A stretch of DNA of 64,000 nucleotides from Macellibacteroides fermentans (GTDB lineage Bacteria > Bacteroidota > Bacteroidia > Bacteroidales > Tannerellaceae): assembly GCF_013409575.1 (NCBI RefSeq), contig NZ_JACCCY010000001.1:1050501-1114500 (forward strand). Direction: 5' to 3'. Below, in pieces: positions 1-8,052 of the stretch. The notes beneath the pieces were generated by a model that ran no database searches, was not told the DNA's origin, and saw nothing but the letters and a program-made list of their open reading frames with translations. Within the stretch, counting starts at the first letter, position 1, and each line of letters opens with the position of its first letter. A program made the translations under genes and the position numbers.

Positions 1-1715
1 TCGACTGTCCAATCTTTTGTAATATTGATTGTCGCCCCAATATTAATATTGGTATAGTTATTAAGTATATTCGCCGTATTTGCCTGACTTGATTCAGATG
101 CTGGCCCTCTTAATGCAACTCCCTGATCATCGTAACCGATAGGCATAGTCGGTCCCCAACGATAAAGGTATAACCATGGGTCGGCTGTCGTTGCGTTGGT
201 TACATACGGATAGCGCTTATCTCTTTTTGAATACAATAAACCTCCGCGAACGGTTACATATTTATTCAATTCAGTGCTTAATCTTATTGATGCATTGTAT
301 CTGGTAAAGTCGTCTTTCTTGGCTGGCTTCATCATACCATTCTGATTCAAATAGCCCAAACCGATATTATAAGACGTTTTGCCGCTCTTGCCATTCAGCG
401 ATAAATTGTGGGTCTGAGATGGAGCCCATTCACGAATCATATAATCATACGGATCGTACGTTCTGTAACCATATTTTCTATTGGTAGCTGCATCAAATTC
501 CCAATCACGACCATAAGTCATAGGATCATCAGCACCAATTGTACTTCCATATTGTTCTTTCCACGCTTTAGCTTTTTCCCAGCTTTCGCGGGTAACATAC
601 CAGTTTAATGCGCCTACATAAGTGCTTCCCACTCTTTCGAAGGCGTTTACAGTATATTCCATTGCATCCACATCTCCCATGCGCATGTCTTTTGCTACAT
701 TTTGCCAGGAGAAATTGTTTGAATAGCTGATATTAACACTTTCTGTCTTAGCACCTTTCTTAGTAGTAATCAAAATTACACCAAAGGCAGCCTTTGCACC
801 ATAAATTGAAGATGATGCAGCGTCTTTAAGAACTGAAATTGTTTCAATATCATCTGGGTTAACCATTTGAATACTAGGAATCTCAACGTTATCCAACAGG
901 ATTAACGGAGAAGAACCTCCCTGAATTGAACCGATTTGTCCACGAATTTTAATTAACGGGTCAGAACCAATTTCACCACTTGGAACAATAACTGAAAGAC
1001 CAGAAGAAGCTCCTTGCAAACCTCTACCTACGTCGGCTATTGGACGATTCTGCAATGCATCGCTAACATTAATATTAGAAACTGCTCCGGTAAGGTTCGC
1101 CTTTTTCTGAGAACCATAACCTACAACTACCACCTCTTCAATCAATTCGGAATCTTCCTTCATCTGAATTTTGATATCCTTACGGTTGGCAACAGAAACT
1201 GTTTGTGTCTGATAACCAATGTAAGAGACTACCAACGATCCATTGGAAGGAATTTCCAATGTAAACCGTCCATCAATATCCGTGATGGTACCATTGGTTG
1301 TTGATCCCTTCTCAAAGACATTTGCTCCGATAATAGGTTCCCCTGAAGCGTCTGATACAACACCTGTAACCCGGTTACCTGCTTGTGGCAGCACTTGAGC
1401 CTTATCGGCTTTTTTTGTGTTGGATAAAATAATATTCTTATCCATAACCTGATAAGACACATCGGTTCCATCAAACAACTCATTCAGAATTACAAATACA
1501 TTCTCTTTGGTTTTCTTGATGGAAACAACCCGCTTGGTATTAATCTGTTTGTTGTTATAAAAGAAATGGAAGTCTGATTGAGACTCAATCTTATCCAATA
1601 CATCCTGTACGGTTGCATTGGTTACCTCCAATGATAACGTAGTTGATTGCCCGTAGCTACTTGTGGCTTGAATCAATCCGATAGAAAGAAACAACATTAG
1701 AACTGTTAGTTTCAT
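1..1715 (-). CDS. SusC/RagA TonB-linked outer membrane receptor, 3' end off window
   Basis: This is the N-terminal 571 residues of a SusC-type outer membrane receptor that imports oligosaccharides or peptides with a SusD partner. The ATG at 1715 opens a signal peptide ending near SSYGQS. An STN domain follows at about residues 25-75, then a carboxypeptidase-regulatory-like beta domain at about 115-190 (VTGVVSDASGEPIIGANV), then the TonB plug starting at EEVVVVGYGSQKKANLTGAV. The rest of the barrel lies outside the window. It follows the FecR anti-sigma gene on the same strand after 251 bp, and a divergent ECF sigma gene lies beyond that. The STN domain plus FecR/sigma marks it as a transducing receptor that probably induces its own locus. 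The substrate cannot be read from sequence. Confidence 0.93.
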   Translation of the reverse strand, partial: MKLTVLMLFLSIGLIQATSSYGQSTTLSLEVTNATVQDVLDKIESQSDFHFFYNNKQINTKRVVSIKKTKENVFVILNELFDGTDVSYQVMDKNIILSNTKKADKAQVLPQAGNRVTGVVSDASGEPIIGANVFEKGSTTNGTITDIDGRFTLEIPSNGSLVVSYIGYQTQTVSVANRKDIKIQMKEDSELIEEVVVVGYGSQKKANLTGAVSNINVSDALQNRPIADVGRGLQGASSGLSVIVPSGEIGSDPLIKIRGQIGSIQGGSSPLILLDNVEIPSIQMVNPDDIETISVLKDAASSSIYGAKAAFGVILITTKKGAKTESVNISYSNNFSWQNVAKDMRMGDVDAMEYTVNAFERVGSTYVGALNWYVTRESWEKAKAWKEQYGSTIGADDPMTYGRDWEFDAATNRKYGYRTYDPYDYMIREWAPSQTHNLSLNGKSGKTSYNIGLGYLNQNGMMKPAKKDDFTRYNASIRLSTELNKYVTVRGGLLYSKRDKRYPYVTNATTADPWLYLYRWGPTMPIGYDDQGVALRGPASESSQANTANILNNYTNINIGATINITKDWTV

Positions 1716-1756
1716 ACATAATGGTATTTTATTCAGGATAATAATTGGTAATGTCA

Positions 1757-1772
1757 CAACCCTATGGGGTTG
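1757..1772. repeat. Small inverted repeat in the susC leader
   Basis: CAACCC and GGGTTG flank a 4-nt loop, about 40-55 bp upstream of the susC start. The FecR-SusC gap (1716-1966) holds no other structure I can support and no clear TAnnTTTG promoter on the minus strand. The repeat may be a weak leader hairpin or an operator. Confidence 0.3.
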
Positions 1773-1966
1773 GACTTCTAAATAATTTGTCATATTTTTG
1801 TACGGATTTAAAGTTAGAAAATAATGATTGCTGAAATCTCGTCGCCAAACGAGTAAGCAATTGTTTCATACGGGGAAATACGCCAATATTTTCCCGTATG
1901 TTTTTTCTTTTATGGTGAGCGTGTTTTCATTTCTTTTATTTTTCAGTTAAACAAATAGTCTCCACA

Positions 1967-2968
1967 TTAATATAATTCCACTTTGCTACGTTCTTTCAAT
2001 CCCTCATCTCCGGATTTTGGATCAATTATCCTGTACCTGATGTTGGACGAAATCCGAAGATGTTCCAAGATTCGGGGCAATTGTTGCTTATCAAATGTCC
2101 CCGTAAAATAATTATCTTTCAAAGCTTTATTCTTAAGCACAAAAGACACGTTGAATCTTTTGCTTAACATTTTTAAAGTCTCTTCAAGAGATGTATTTCT
2201 TAATATAATCTTTCCTTCTTTCCATGCCACCTCCGATGGAAGAAATGGTTGCGAAACAGCTATTGTCTTAGACAGTTCATCATAATATATTTTCTGTCCG
2301 GGTTGCATAACTATATTCTTTTCCTGATTATTACTTCCCTTATAATTAAGTTTAACCGATCCTGAGAGTAAAGTTGTGGAAACATATTGATTATCATCAT
2401 AAGCATCAACATTAAACTCGGTTCCTAAAACTTCAACACGCAGATTTTCTTTTGTATTCACAAAAAAAGGTAACTTTTCATTACGATTCACCTTAAAATA
2501 GGCTTCACCAATTAAATTCACTTCCCTTGTTTTGCCTGTAAACTTTACCGGATGACGTAAATACGAGTCGGAATTAAGCCAGACAACAGATCCATCGGGC
2601 AAATTTACAGAAGCCACCATGCCTGGTGTTGTACGAATCTCCATATACTCAATCGGTTCTTTTTTCAATTTACTGAAAACAGTACTCAGTAACAATGGAA
2701 TAAAAAGAATTGCTGCAGCACGTTGAATCCATGTAAAAATGGTTCCGGTCTTTCTTTTTGCCGCTCTCTTTTTTACATTTTTTAAGGCCTGCTTCGAATC
2801 GACTGATTTCATCGTATACAATGTATCAACTGCAAAATATAGGTAATAGATATCTTTAGCCAATTTCCTGTTTTGTTCGGATTCTGATATCCATTTCTCT
2901 ACATAAGATCTTTCTTCTGCAGTGATCTCGCCTGTAAAGTATCTTAATATTAGTGCTTCATCAACCAT
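1967..2968 (-). CDS. FecR-family anti-sigma factor
   Basis: A 333-residue inner membrane anti-sigma factor. The cytoplasmic N-terminus (MVDEALILRYFTGEITAEE) would bind the ECF sigma factor. One membrane segment lies at about residues 82-100 (IQRAAAILFIPLLLSTVF). The periplasmic FecR domain follows (PDGSVVWLNSDSYLRHP, GEAYFKV, VEVLGTEFNV), and the last 80 residues form the SusC-facing part (LEETLKMLSKRFNV). Known FecR proteins relay a signal from the STN domain of the occupied receptor and release the sigma factor. The gene sits between the receptor it would sense and a divergent sigma gene, so the three probably form one trans-envelope circuit. Confidence 0.93.
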   Translation of the reverse strand: MVDEALILRYFTGEITAEERSYVEKWISESEQNRKLAKDIYYLYFAVDTLYTMKSVDSKQALKNVKKRAAKRKTGTIFTWIQRAAAILFIPLLLSTVFSKLKKEPIEYMEIRTTPGMVASVNLPDGSVVWLNSDSYLRHPVKFTGKTREVNLIGEAYFKVNRNEKLPFFVNTKENLRVEVLGTEFNVDAYDDNQYVSTTLLSGSVKLNYKGSNNQEKNIVMQPGQKIYYDELSKTIAVSQPFLPSEVAWKEGKIILRNTSLEETLKMLSKRFNVSFVLKNKALKDNYFTGTFDKQQLPRILEHLRISSNIRYRIIDPKSGDEGLKERSKVELY

Positions 2969-3048
2969 ATTAATGTCTTCAACTGTTCTTTCGTTTATAT
3001 AAGTAAGACTAACCAGAATTCAAATGTCCTAAATCAAAATCCTTTTTT

Positions 3049-3081
3049 TTTGAATTTATTTCTTAAAAAGTATTATGTTTG
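3049..3081 (+). promoter_or_regulatory. Promoter of the ECF sigma gene
   Basis: TTTG at 3049-3052, 21 bp, then TATGTTTG at 3074-3081 match the Bacteroidota housekeeping consensus TTTG/TAnnTTTG. Transcription would begin near 3088, just ahead of the ATG at 3101. A TTG that could extend the reading frame to 3050 lies inside the promoter, so it is not the start. Confidence 0.6.
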
Positions 3082-3100
3082 CAAAAAAGAAGAAGATTTA

Positions 3101-3673
3101 ATGGCCGCCTATACTTCACGAAATACGGATGAAGAACTCTATCAACTAATACAAAAAGGTGTTGAGAAAGCCTTTGACACTTTTTTTCTGCGACATTATC
3201 CGGCATTATGTAGCTATGCCAATCAATTTGTTGAGAGGGAAGATGCAGAAGAGATTGCTCAGGAAATTATGATTTGGTTCTGGGAAAACCGGACTATGCC
3301 TGTGTGGGAAACTTCCCTGATAAGCTACTTATTCAAAGCCGTAAAAAACAGATGTATAACTTTAATAAATAGGAATGATCTCAAACAACGTATTCTTCAG
3401 ACTTTGTACGAAGGAGATGATCATCTCTTTGATGATCCCGACTTCTATGTAGTTGAGGAACTCTCTCAGAAAATTCAATCAGCATTAGAGGCTTTACCTT
3501 CAAATTATCGGGAGGCATTCGAAATGAACCGCTTTCAAAAGCTTACATATAAAGAAATTGCTTCGCAACTTAATGTTTCATCCAAAACTGTGGATTATAG
3601 AATCCAGCAAGCATTGAAACAATTACGTATTGATCTGAAAGACTATTTACCGCTAATCCTTTTTTTATACTGA
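3101..3673 (+). CDS. ECF (sigma-70 family) RNA polymerase sigma factor
   Basis: A short sigma factor of 190 residues from the ATG at 3101. The region-2 helix (FDTFFLRHYPALCSYANQFV, then EDAEEIAQEIMIWFWENR) binds core polymerase and the -10 element. Region 4 (LPSNYREAFEMNRFQKLTYKEIASQLNVSSKTVDYRIQ) is the helix-turn-helix for the -35 element. It diverges from the FecR gene, its likely anti-sigma, and would drive the susC locus. The frame stays open to a TTG at 3050, but that TTG is part of the promoter. The CDF-like transporter gene begins 12 bp after the stop, so the two may be cotranscribed. Confidence 0.92.
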   Translation: MAAYTSRNTDEELYQLIQKGVEKAFDTFFLRHYPALCSYANQFVEREDAEEIAQEIMIWFWENRTMPVWETSLISYLFKAVKNRCITLINRNDLKQRILQTLYEGDDHLFDDPDFYVVEELSQKIQSALEALPSNYREAFEMNRFQKLTYKEIASQLNVSSKTVDYRIQQALKQLRIDLKDYLPLILFLY

Positions 3674-3685
3674 AAATAATATCAA

Positions 3686-4492
3686 ATGATAAAGAGCATA
3701 TTCAAAATAGAAAAAATGGATTGCCCCAGTGAAGAAAGTTTAATCCGTTTAAAACTACAAAACTTTAGAGAAATCTCTCTAAAATTTGATTTAGAAAATC
3801 GCATCTTAATTGTGCTTCATAAAGAAGACGTCAAGTTAATTGACTCTAGTATTAGTTCCCTTAATTTGAATTCAAAGCTTTTGTCTTCAACTGTAGTTTC
3901 CGACTCAGTACCATCAAATAACAATCATATTGAAAAGAAAATATTATGGATAGTTCTACTAATTAATTTCCTTTTTTTTCTGATAGAATCTTTATCTGGA
4001 ATTTTATCCAGGTCCATGGGACTTGTAGCAGACAGTCTGGATATGTTAGCTGATGCATTAGTCTATGGTATGAGTTTGCTTGCTGTTGGGACATCGGTTC
4101 GAAAAAAGAAACAGGTAGCCAGAATTAGCGGTTATTTACAAATTGGACTAGCTGTTTGGGGATTTACGGAGGTAATAAAACGATTTATTGGGATGGAAAC
4201 AATCCCGGATTATCTGGTAATGATCGGGATTTCGATTTCAGCTTTGATGGCAAATGTTTTATCTTTATATTTTTTGCAAAAAGCAGAAAGTAAAGATGCC
4301 CATATTCAAGCAAGTATAATTTTCTCATCCAATGATATAATAATAAATGCCGGCGTTATTCTGGCTGGAGCTTTAGTGTATTTTCTTAAAAGTGGCATAC
4401 CGGATCTGGTTGTTGGTTCTATTGTATTTCTCATAGTCATGAGAGGAGCATTGAGAATATTAAAACTTAGCAAAAACGATCAAATTGCTTAA
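3686..4492 (+). CDS. Cation diffusion facilitator-like transporter with N-terminal HMA-like domain
   Basis: A 268-residue membrane protein. Residues 1-70 look like a degenerate heavy-metal-associated domain: the KMDCPSEE turn keeps one cysteine, but the usual second one is missing. About six membrane segments follow from residue 85. The second carries D119xxxD123 (ADSLDMLADALVYG) and the fifth carries N216-D217-x-x-x-N221 (SSNDIIINAGVILAG), at the positions of the metal-binding pairs of CDF exporters. These residues differ from the HxxxD of zinc exporters, so the metal is uncertain. The long cytoplasmic C-terminal domain of CzcD-type proteins is absent. It lies 12 bp after the sigma gene. Confidence 0.8.
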   Translation: MIKSIFKIEKMDCPSEESLIRLKLQNFREISLKFDLENRILIVLHKEDVKLIDSSISSLNLNSKLLSSTVVSDSVPSNNNHIEKKILWIVLLINFLFFLIESLSGILSRSMGLVADSLDMLADALVYGMSLLAVGTSVRKKKQVARISGYLQIGLAVWGFTEVIKRFIGMETIPDYLVMIGISISALMANVLSLYFLQKAESKDAHIQASIIFSSNDIIINAGVILAGALVYFLKSGIPDLVVGSIVFLIVMRGALRILKLSKNDQIA

Positions 4493-4531
4493 TATTTAAT
4501 CTCAATTAAATCTTTATGTAATATATATATC

Positions 4532-4539
4532 TATATTTG
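4532..4539 (+). promoter_or_regulatory. -7 element ahead of glmS
   Basis: TATATTTG fits TAnnTTTG and lies 31 bp before the glmS ATG. No clean TTTG is seen at the expected distance upstream. Confidence 0.4.
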
Positions 4540-4570
4540 TACCCAATTAATGTAAAACAATATAGATACT

Positions 4571-6415
4571 ATGTGTGGAATTGTGGGCTACGTTGGAATG
4601 CGTGAAGCATATCCTATTCTTATTAAAGGATTAAAGCGACTAGAATACCGGGGATATGACAGTGCCGGAGTTGCGATAATCAACAATAATCAAAATTTAA
4701 ATGTATATAAAGCGAAAGGAAAGGTGTCTGAACTTGAAGCCTATATTTCAGATAAAGATGTATCTGGAACCATTGGTATAGCGCATACACGTTGGGCAAC
4801 TCATGGCGAACCTTGTAAAGCGAACGCACACCCTCATTATTCCTCATCCGAAAATATCGCTTTAATTCATAACGGTATAATAGAAAACTATGCTGTTCTG
4901 AAAAATCGATTGCAAGAAAAAGGCTACACTTTTAAAAGCAGTACCGATACTGAAGTATTAGTTCAACTGATTGAGTACATAAAGGTGTCTAAAGACCTTG
5001 ATCTGCTTACAGCAGTTCAATTAGCCCTTCGCGAAGTTATCGGAGCATATGCCATTGCTGTATTAGATAAGGACCGGCCTTCCGAAATCATTGCGGCACG
5101 AAAAAGCAGTCCGCTTGTTGTCGGAATTGGAGATAACGAGTTTTTTCTAGCCTCTGATGCGACTCCCATTGTAGAATATACCGACAAAGTGGTTTATCTC
5201 GAAGATGAAGAAATTGCGTTAATCAGATATGGAGAGGATTTGAAAGTAGTTAATATTCAAAATGTTTCTGTTACACCCGAGATTCAAACCGTTGCCCTTA
5301 ATATCGGTCAGCTTGAAAAGGGAGGATATCCCCACTTTATGCTGAAGGAAATTTTTGAGCAACCCAACTGTATCAGAGATTGTATGCGAGGTAGAATTAA
5401 TGTGGAAGGCACAAATGTTGTTCTATCCGCCATCATTGATCATAAGGAAAAACTGCTAAAAGCAAAAAGATTCATCATTGTGGCATGTGGTACTTCCTGG
5501 CATGCAGGACTTATTGGCAAACACCTTATAGAAAGTTACTGCAGAATTCCTGTTGAAGTAGAATATGCATCCGAATTTCGATACAGAGATCCGGTAATTG
5601 ATGAAAACGATGTTGTGATTGCCATATCTCAATCGGGAGAAACGGCCGACACTTTAGCCGCTATTGATCTCGCCCGCAGATGCGGAGCTTTTATTTATGG
5701 GATCTGCAATTCTGTTGGATCTTCAATTCCCCGCTCTACCCACACCGGGTCATACATACATGTAGGTCCGGAAATAGGAGTTGCTTCAACAAAAGCATTT
5801 ACGGGGCAAGTAACTGTGCTTGCCATGTTAGCTCTGACTCTTGCAAAAAACAAACAAACGATAAGCAACAATGAGTTCTTAAAGATTGTGGGAGAACTAA
5901 TGTCTATCCCCGATAAAATGGAAAAAGCAATACAAACTAACAATCAAATTGCGAGTATTGCTAAAGTCTTTACCTATGCCCATAATTTTATTTACTTAGG
6001 GAGGGGCTATAGTTACCCTGTAGCATTGGAAGGGGCATTAAAGCTTAAAGAGATATCTTATATCCATGCAGAAGGTTATCCGGCTGCTGAAATGAAGCAT
6101 GGTCCGATTGCACTTATCGATGAAGAAATGCCAGTAGTAGTCATTGCAACACACAATGGCATGTATGACAAAATATTGAGTAACATTCAGGAAATTAAGG
6201 CTCGTAAAGGGCGTGTAATAGCCTTTGTGTCGGAAGGTGATGAAGTAATCTCTAAACTTGCGGATATTTGTATTGAATTACCTCAAACAACCGAATGCCT
6301 TGATCCGCTAATCACAACCATTCCTCTGCAACTGCTGGCATATCACATAGCTGTTTGTAAAGGAAAAGATGTAGATCAACCACGTAATCTGGCCAAGTCT
6401 GTTACGGTTGAATAA
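4571..6415 (+). CDS. glmS: Glutamine--fructose-6-phosphate aminotransferase (isomerizing)
   Basis: Makes glucosamine-6-phosphate from fructose-6-phosphate and glutamine, the first step of the UDP-GlcNAc pathway for peptidoglycan and lipid A. The 614 residues are full length. Cys2 (MCGIVGYVG) is the glutaminase nucleophile, and GYDSAG, HTRWATHG and NGIIENY belong to the class-II amidotransferase half (about 1-220). Two SIS sugar-isomerase domains follow (VACGTSWHAG and SQSGETADT; then GRGYSYPVALEGALKLKEISYIHAEGY). The end DQPRNLAKSVTVE is the conserved C-terminal tail with its catalytic lysine. A strong terminator follows. I saw no glmS-type ribozyme ahead of it, as expected outside Firmicutes. 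Confidence 0.98.
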   Translation: MCGIVGYVGMREAYPILIKGLKRLEYRGYDSAGVAIINNNQNLNVYKAKGKVSELEAYISDKDVSGTIGIAHTRWATHGEPCKANAHPHYSSSENIALIHNGIIENYAVLKNRLQEKGYTFKSSTDTEVLVQLIEYIKVSKDLDLLTAVQLALREVIGAYAIAVLDKDRPSEIIAARKSSPLVVGIGDNEFFLASDATPIVEYTDKVVYLEDEEIALIRYGEDLKVVNIQNVSVTPEIQTVALNIGQLEKGGYPHFMLKEIFEQPNCIRDCMRGRINVEGTNVVLSAIIDHKEKLLKAKRFIIVACGTSWHAGLIGKHLIESYCRIPVEVEYASEFRYRDPVIDENDVVIAISQSGETADTLAAIDLARRCGAFIYGICNSVGSSIPRSTHTGSYIHVGPEIGVASTKAFTGQVTVLAMLALTLAKNKQTISNNEFLKIVGELMSIPDKMEKAIQTNNQIASIAKVFTYAHNFIYLGRGYSYPVALEGALKLKEISYIHAEGYPAAEMKHGPIALIDEEMPVVVIATHNGMYDKILSNIQEIKARKGRVIAFVSEGDEVISKLADICIELPQTTECLDPLITTIPLQLLAYHIAVCKGKDVDQPRNLAKSVTVE

Positions 6416-6420
6416 CTAAC

Positions 6421-6456
6421 AAAGGGCCTGATTGTTGATCAGGCCCTTATTATTTT
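6421..6456 (+). terminator. Terminator after glmS
   Basis: An 11-bp perfect stem (6422-6432 with 6438-6448, AAGGGCCTGAT) with a 5-nt loop, then a U-rich tail. It begins 7 bp after the glmS stop. Confidence 0.85.
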
Positions 6457-6480
6457 AACATTAAGCTATTTACATAAAAC

Positions 6481-6813
6481 TTATTTATTTGCAATTGCCG
6501 TTGCACCTACCGGCCGTAGGATAACAGCATCGGCAATAAGTCCTCCGTTAGTCATTGTTCCGTCAACCATGATCTCGGCACCATCCCCATTATTGAATGA
6601 ATAGGTACCCAAGCTAACCCATGAGCTGTGGTTTTTTACAGGATCAATTACGATTTTTGTTTTTCCTTTAGCATGCTTAACTTGTACAACCATTTCTTTT
6701 GAAACGTTATCTCCTAAAGGAATACAGTAGAAAAACACTTCATATTCACCTGTCTTTTTAATAATGGGCAAGAAAGTAAACGTGGTATTCTTAGCTGCAT
6801 TCGGTGCATACAT
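6481..6813 (-). pseudogene. Golvesin/xanthan-lyase C-terminal-like domain fragment
   Basis: 110 residues from an ATG at 6813 carry one beta-sandwich domain of the golvesin C-terminal type: KKTGEYEVFFYC, MVVQVKHAKGKTKIVID, SSWVSLGTYSFNNGDGAEIMVDG, and a final GLIADAVILRP. Such domains normally end larger secreted hydrolases. The frame stays open upstream past the ATG (KTSYM) to a stop about 100 bp away, with no signal peptide or other start. I therefore read it as the surviving 3' end of a deleted gene rather than an intact protein. It could still be a short expressed protein. Confidence 0.5.
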
Positions 6814-6899
6814 ATAGCTGGTTTTTAGGGTCTTCCGTTTAATTCTAAAGTATATCCATGATATTAACCAAATCCAAGAATGCAGTGAACACTTTTAGC

Positions 6900-6934
6900 A
6901 GCCCTGGCGAATTATTTCGGCCAGGGCTTTTTTT
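6900..6934 (+). terminator. Orphan terminator hairpin
   Basis: GCCCTGGC (6901-6908) pairs with GCCAGGGC (about 6920-6927) across an A/T-rich loop, followed by a run of T. It reads as a plus-strand terminator, yet the nearest plus-strand gene, glmS, already has its own 450 bp earlier. It may mark a lost plus-strand gene or a short RNA. Confidence 0.5.
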
Positions 6935-6949
6935 ATTCAATTATTTCAT

Positions 6950-6957
6950 TACTTTTG
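6950..6957 (+). promoter_or_regulatory. -7 element ahead of the DUF5106 gene
   Basis: TACTTTTG fits TAnnTTTG and lies 31 bp before the ATG at 6989. No convincing -33 TTTG is seen. Confidence 0.4.
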
Positions 6958-6988
6958 AAAATACATTTCCAATAAACACTATTACGAA

Positions 6989-7921
6989 ATGAAAAAGACA
7001 TTTATATTTATAATTTTGATGGGGTTAGGCATTAGCAATACTTCCTGTGGCCAGGCGGGAAAGACTGCTCCTGTTGCAGAAAGCGTTGTGAAGGAATTTA
7101 AGTATCCGGCTGTGCCTGTTACACTTACTTCTCCTGAAGATAGAGCTGACTATCTTGCAGAACATTATTGGACGCATTTCAACTTTACAGACACAACCTA
7201 TATCCATATGCCTGAAATCACAGAACAGGCCTATGTAAATTATATTGATGTTCTCAAACTTATAGATAGAGATAAAGCAACAGGCTACATGGCTCAAACG
7301 ATGCATAGGGCGGAAGCCAACAAACTGATCTTCGGTTATTTCGAAGACTTAGCCGAAAAGTATTTATACGATCCAAACTCGCCCTTCCAAAACGATCAAC
7401 TTTATATTCCGGTACTTGAAACTCTTATTAAGTCGGATTACTCATCAGAATCAGACAAGATACGATACAATGCTTTGCTTATCCTGGCGAAGAAGAATCT
7501 CCCGGGGTCGATTGCTCTCAACTTCTCTTTTATCCTTAATAACAACACGAAAAAAGAACTGAATGATATTCAGTCGCCCTACATTTTACTGTTTTTAAAC
7601 GATATCGATTGTGAAAATTGCCTGCAAACCACAACTGATCTATCCAATTCTGATGTAATAAATTCATATATAAAAAATAAAAGCCTTACAGTGCTGTCTG
7701 TTTATACCGGTGTTGACGAAGAAGGTTGGAAACATAAAGTTGAAAAGATGCCGGCTAACTGGATAAACGGATTCGATTCAAATCAGGAAATAGCCAACGA
7801 AGAGCTATACGACCTAAAAGCCATGCCCACCCTTTATCTGCTTGATAAGGGGAAAAAGGTACTGCTTAAGGATGCTGATCTGGATGAGATCCTGTTATTC
7901 CTTCAAAACACCAAAAATTAG
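6989..7921 (+). CDS. DUF5106-type lipoprotein with thioredoxin-like C-terminus
   Basis: A 310-residue envelope lipoprotein. The signal peptide ends in a lipobox with Cys20 (ISNTSC). The central helical part (about 45-185) matches the DUF5106 family of Bacteroidota. Residues from about 195 form a thioredoxin-like fold with a C208-E-N-C211 motif after a short strand (YILLFLNDIDCENC) and a cis-Pro-like AMPTLYLL. Family members are often fused to redoxin domains, so an extracytoplasmic thiol role is plausible but not shown. The kinase/regulator pair begins 130 bp downstream with its own promoter. Confidence 0.8.
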   Translation: MKKTFIFIILMGLGISNTSCGQAGKTAPVAESVVKEFKYPAVPVTLTSPEDRADYLAEHYWTHFNFTDTTYIHMPEITEQAYVNYIDVLKLIDRDKATGYMAQTMHRAEANKLIFGYFEDLAEKYLYDPNSPFQNDQLYIPVLETLIKSDYSSESDKIRYNALLILAKKNLPGSIALNFSFILNNNTKKELNDIQSPYILLFLNDIDCENCLQTTTDLSNSDVINSYIKNKSLTVLSVYTGVDEEGWKHKVEKMPANWINGFDSNQEIANEELYDLKAMPTLYLLDKGKKVLLKDADLDEILLFLQNTKN

Positions 7922-8001
7922 GTTTTTTATTGAAACACCACAAACAGGACCTTCTTTTCAAAAACAGGCCTATAAGTCCGCAATTAACAAGTAAAAAGCG
8001 A

Positions 8002-8009
8002 TACTTTTG
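8002..8009 (+). promoter_or_regulatory. -7 element ahead of the TPR-kinase operon
   Basis: TACTTTTG, 43 bp before the kinase ATG at 8053. The -33 box is not evident. Confidence 0.4.
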
Positions 8010-8052
8010 CATCTATTAGATAGATCATAAGGTATCCTACACTAGCAGTTAA

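Noticed and set aside
1-1715. Broken susC gene
   Set aside because: The frame is open to the first base of the window; the missing part is simply outside it.
4493-4570. glmS ribozyme
   Set aside because: The leader is under 80 bp, A/T-rich and lacks the conserved ribozyme pairing; the ribozyme is not expected in Bacteroidota.
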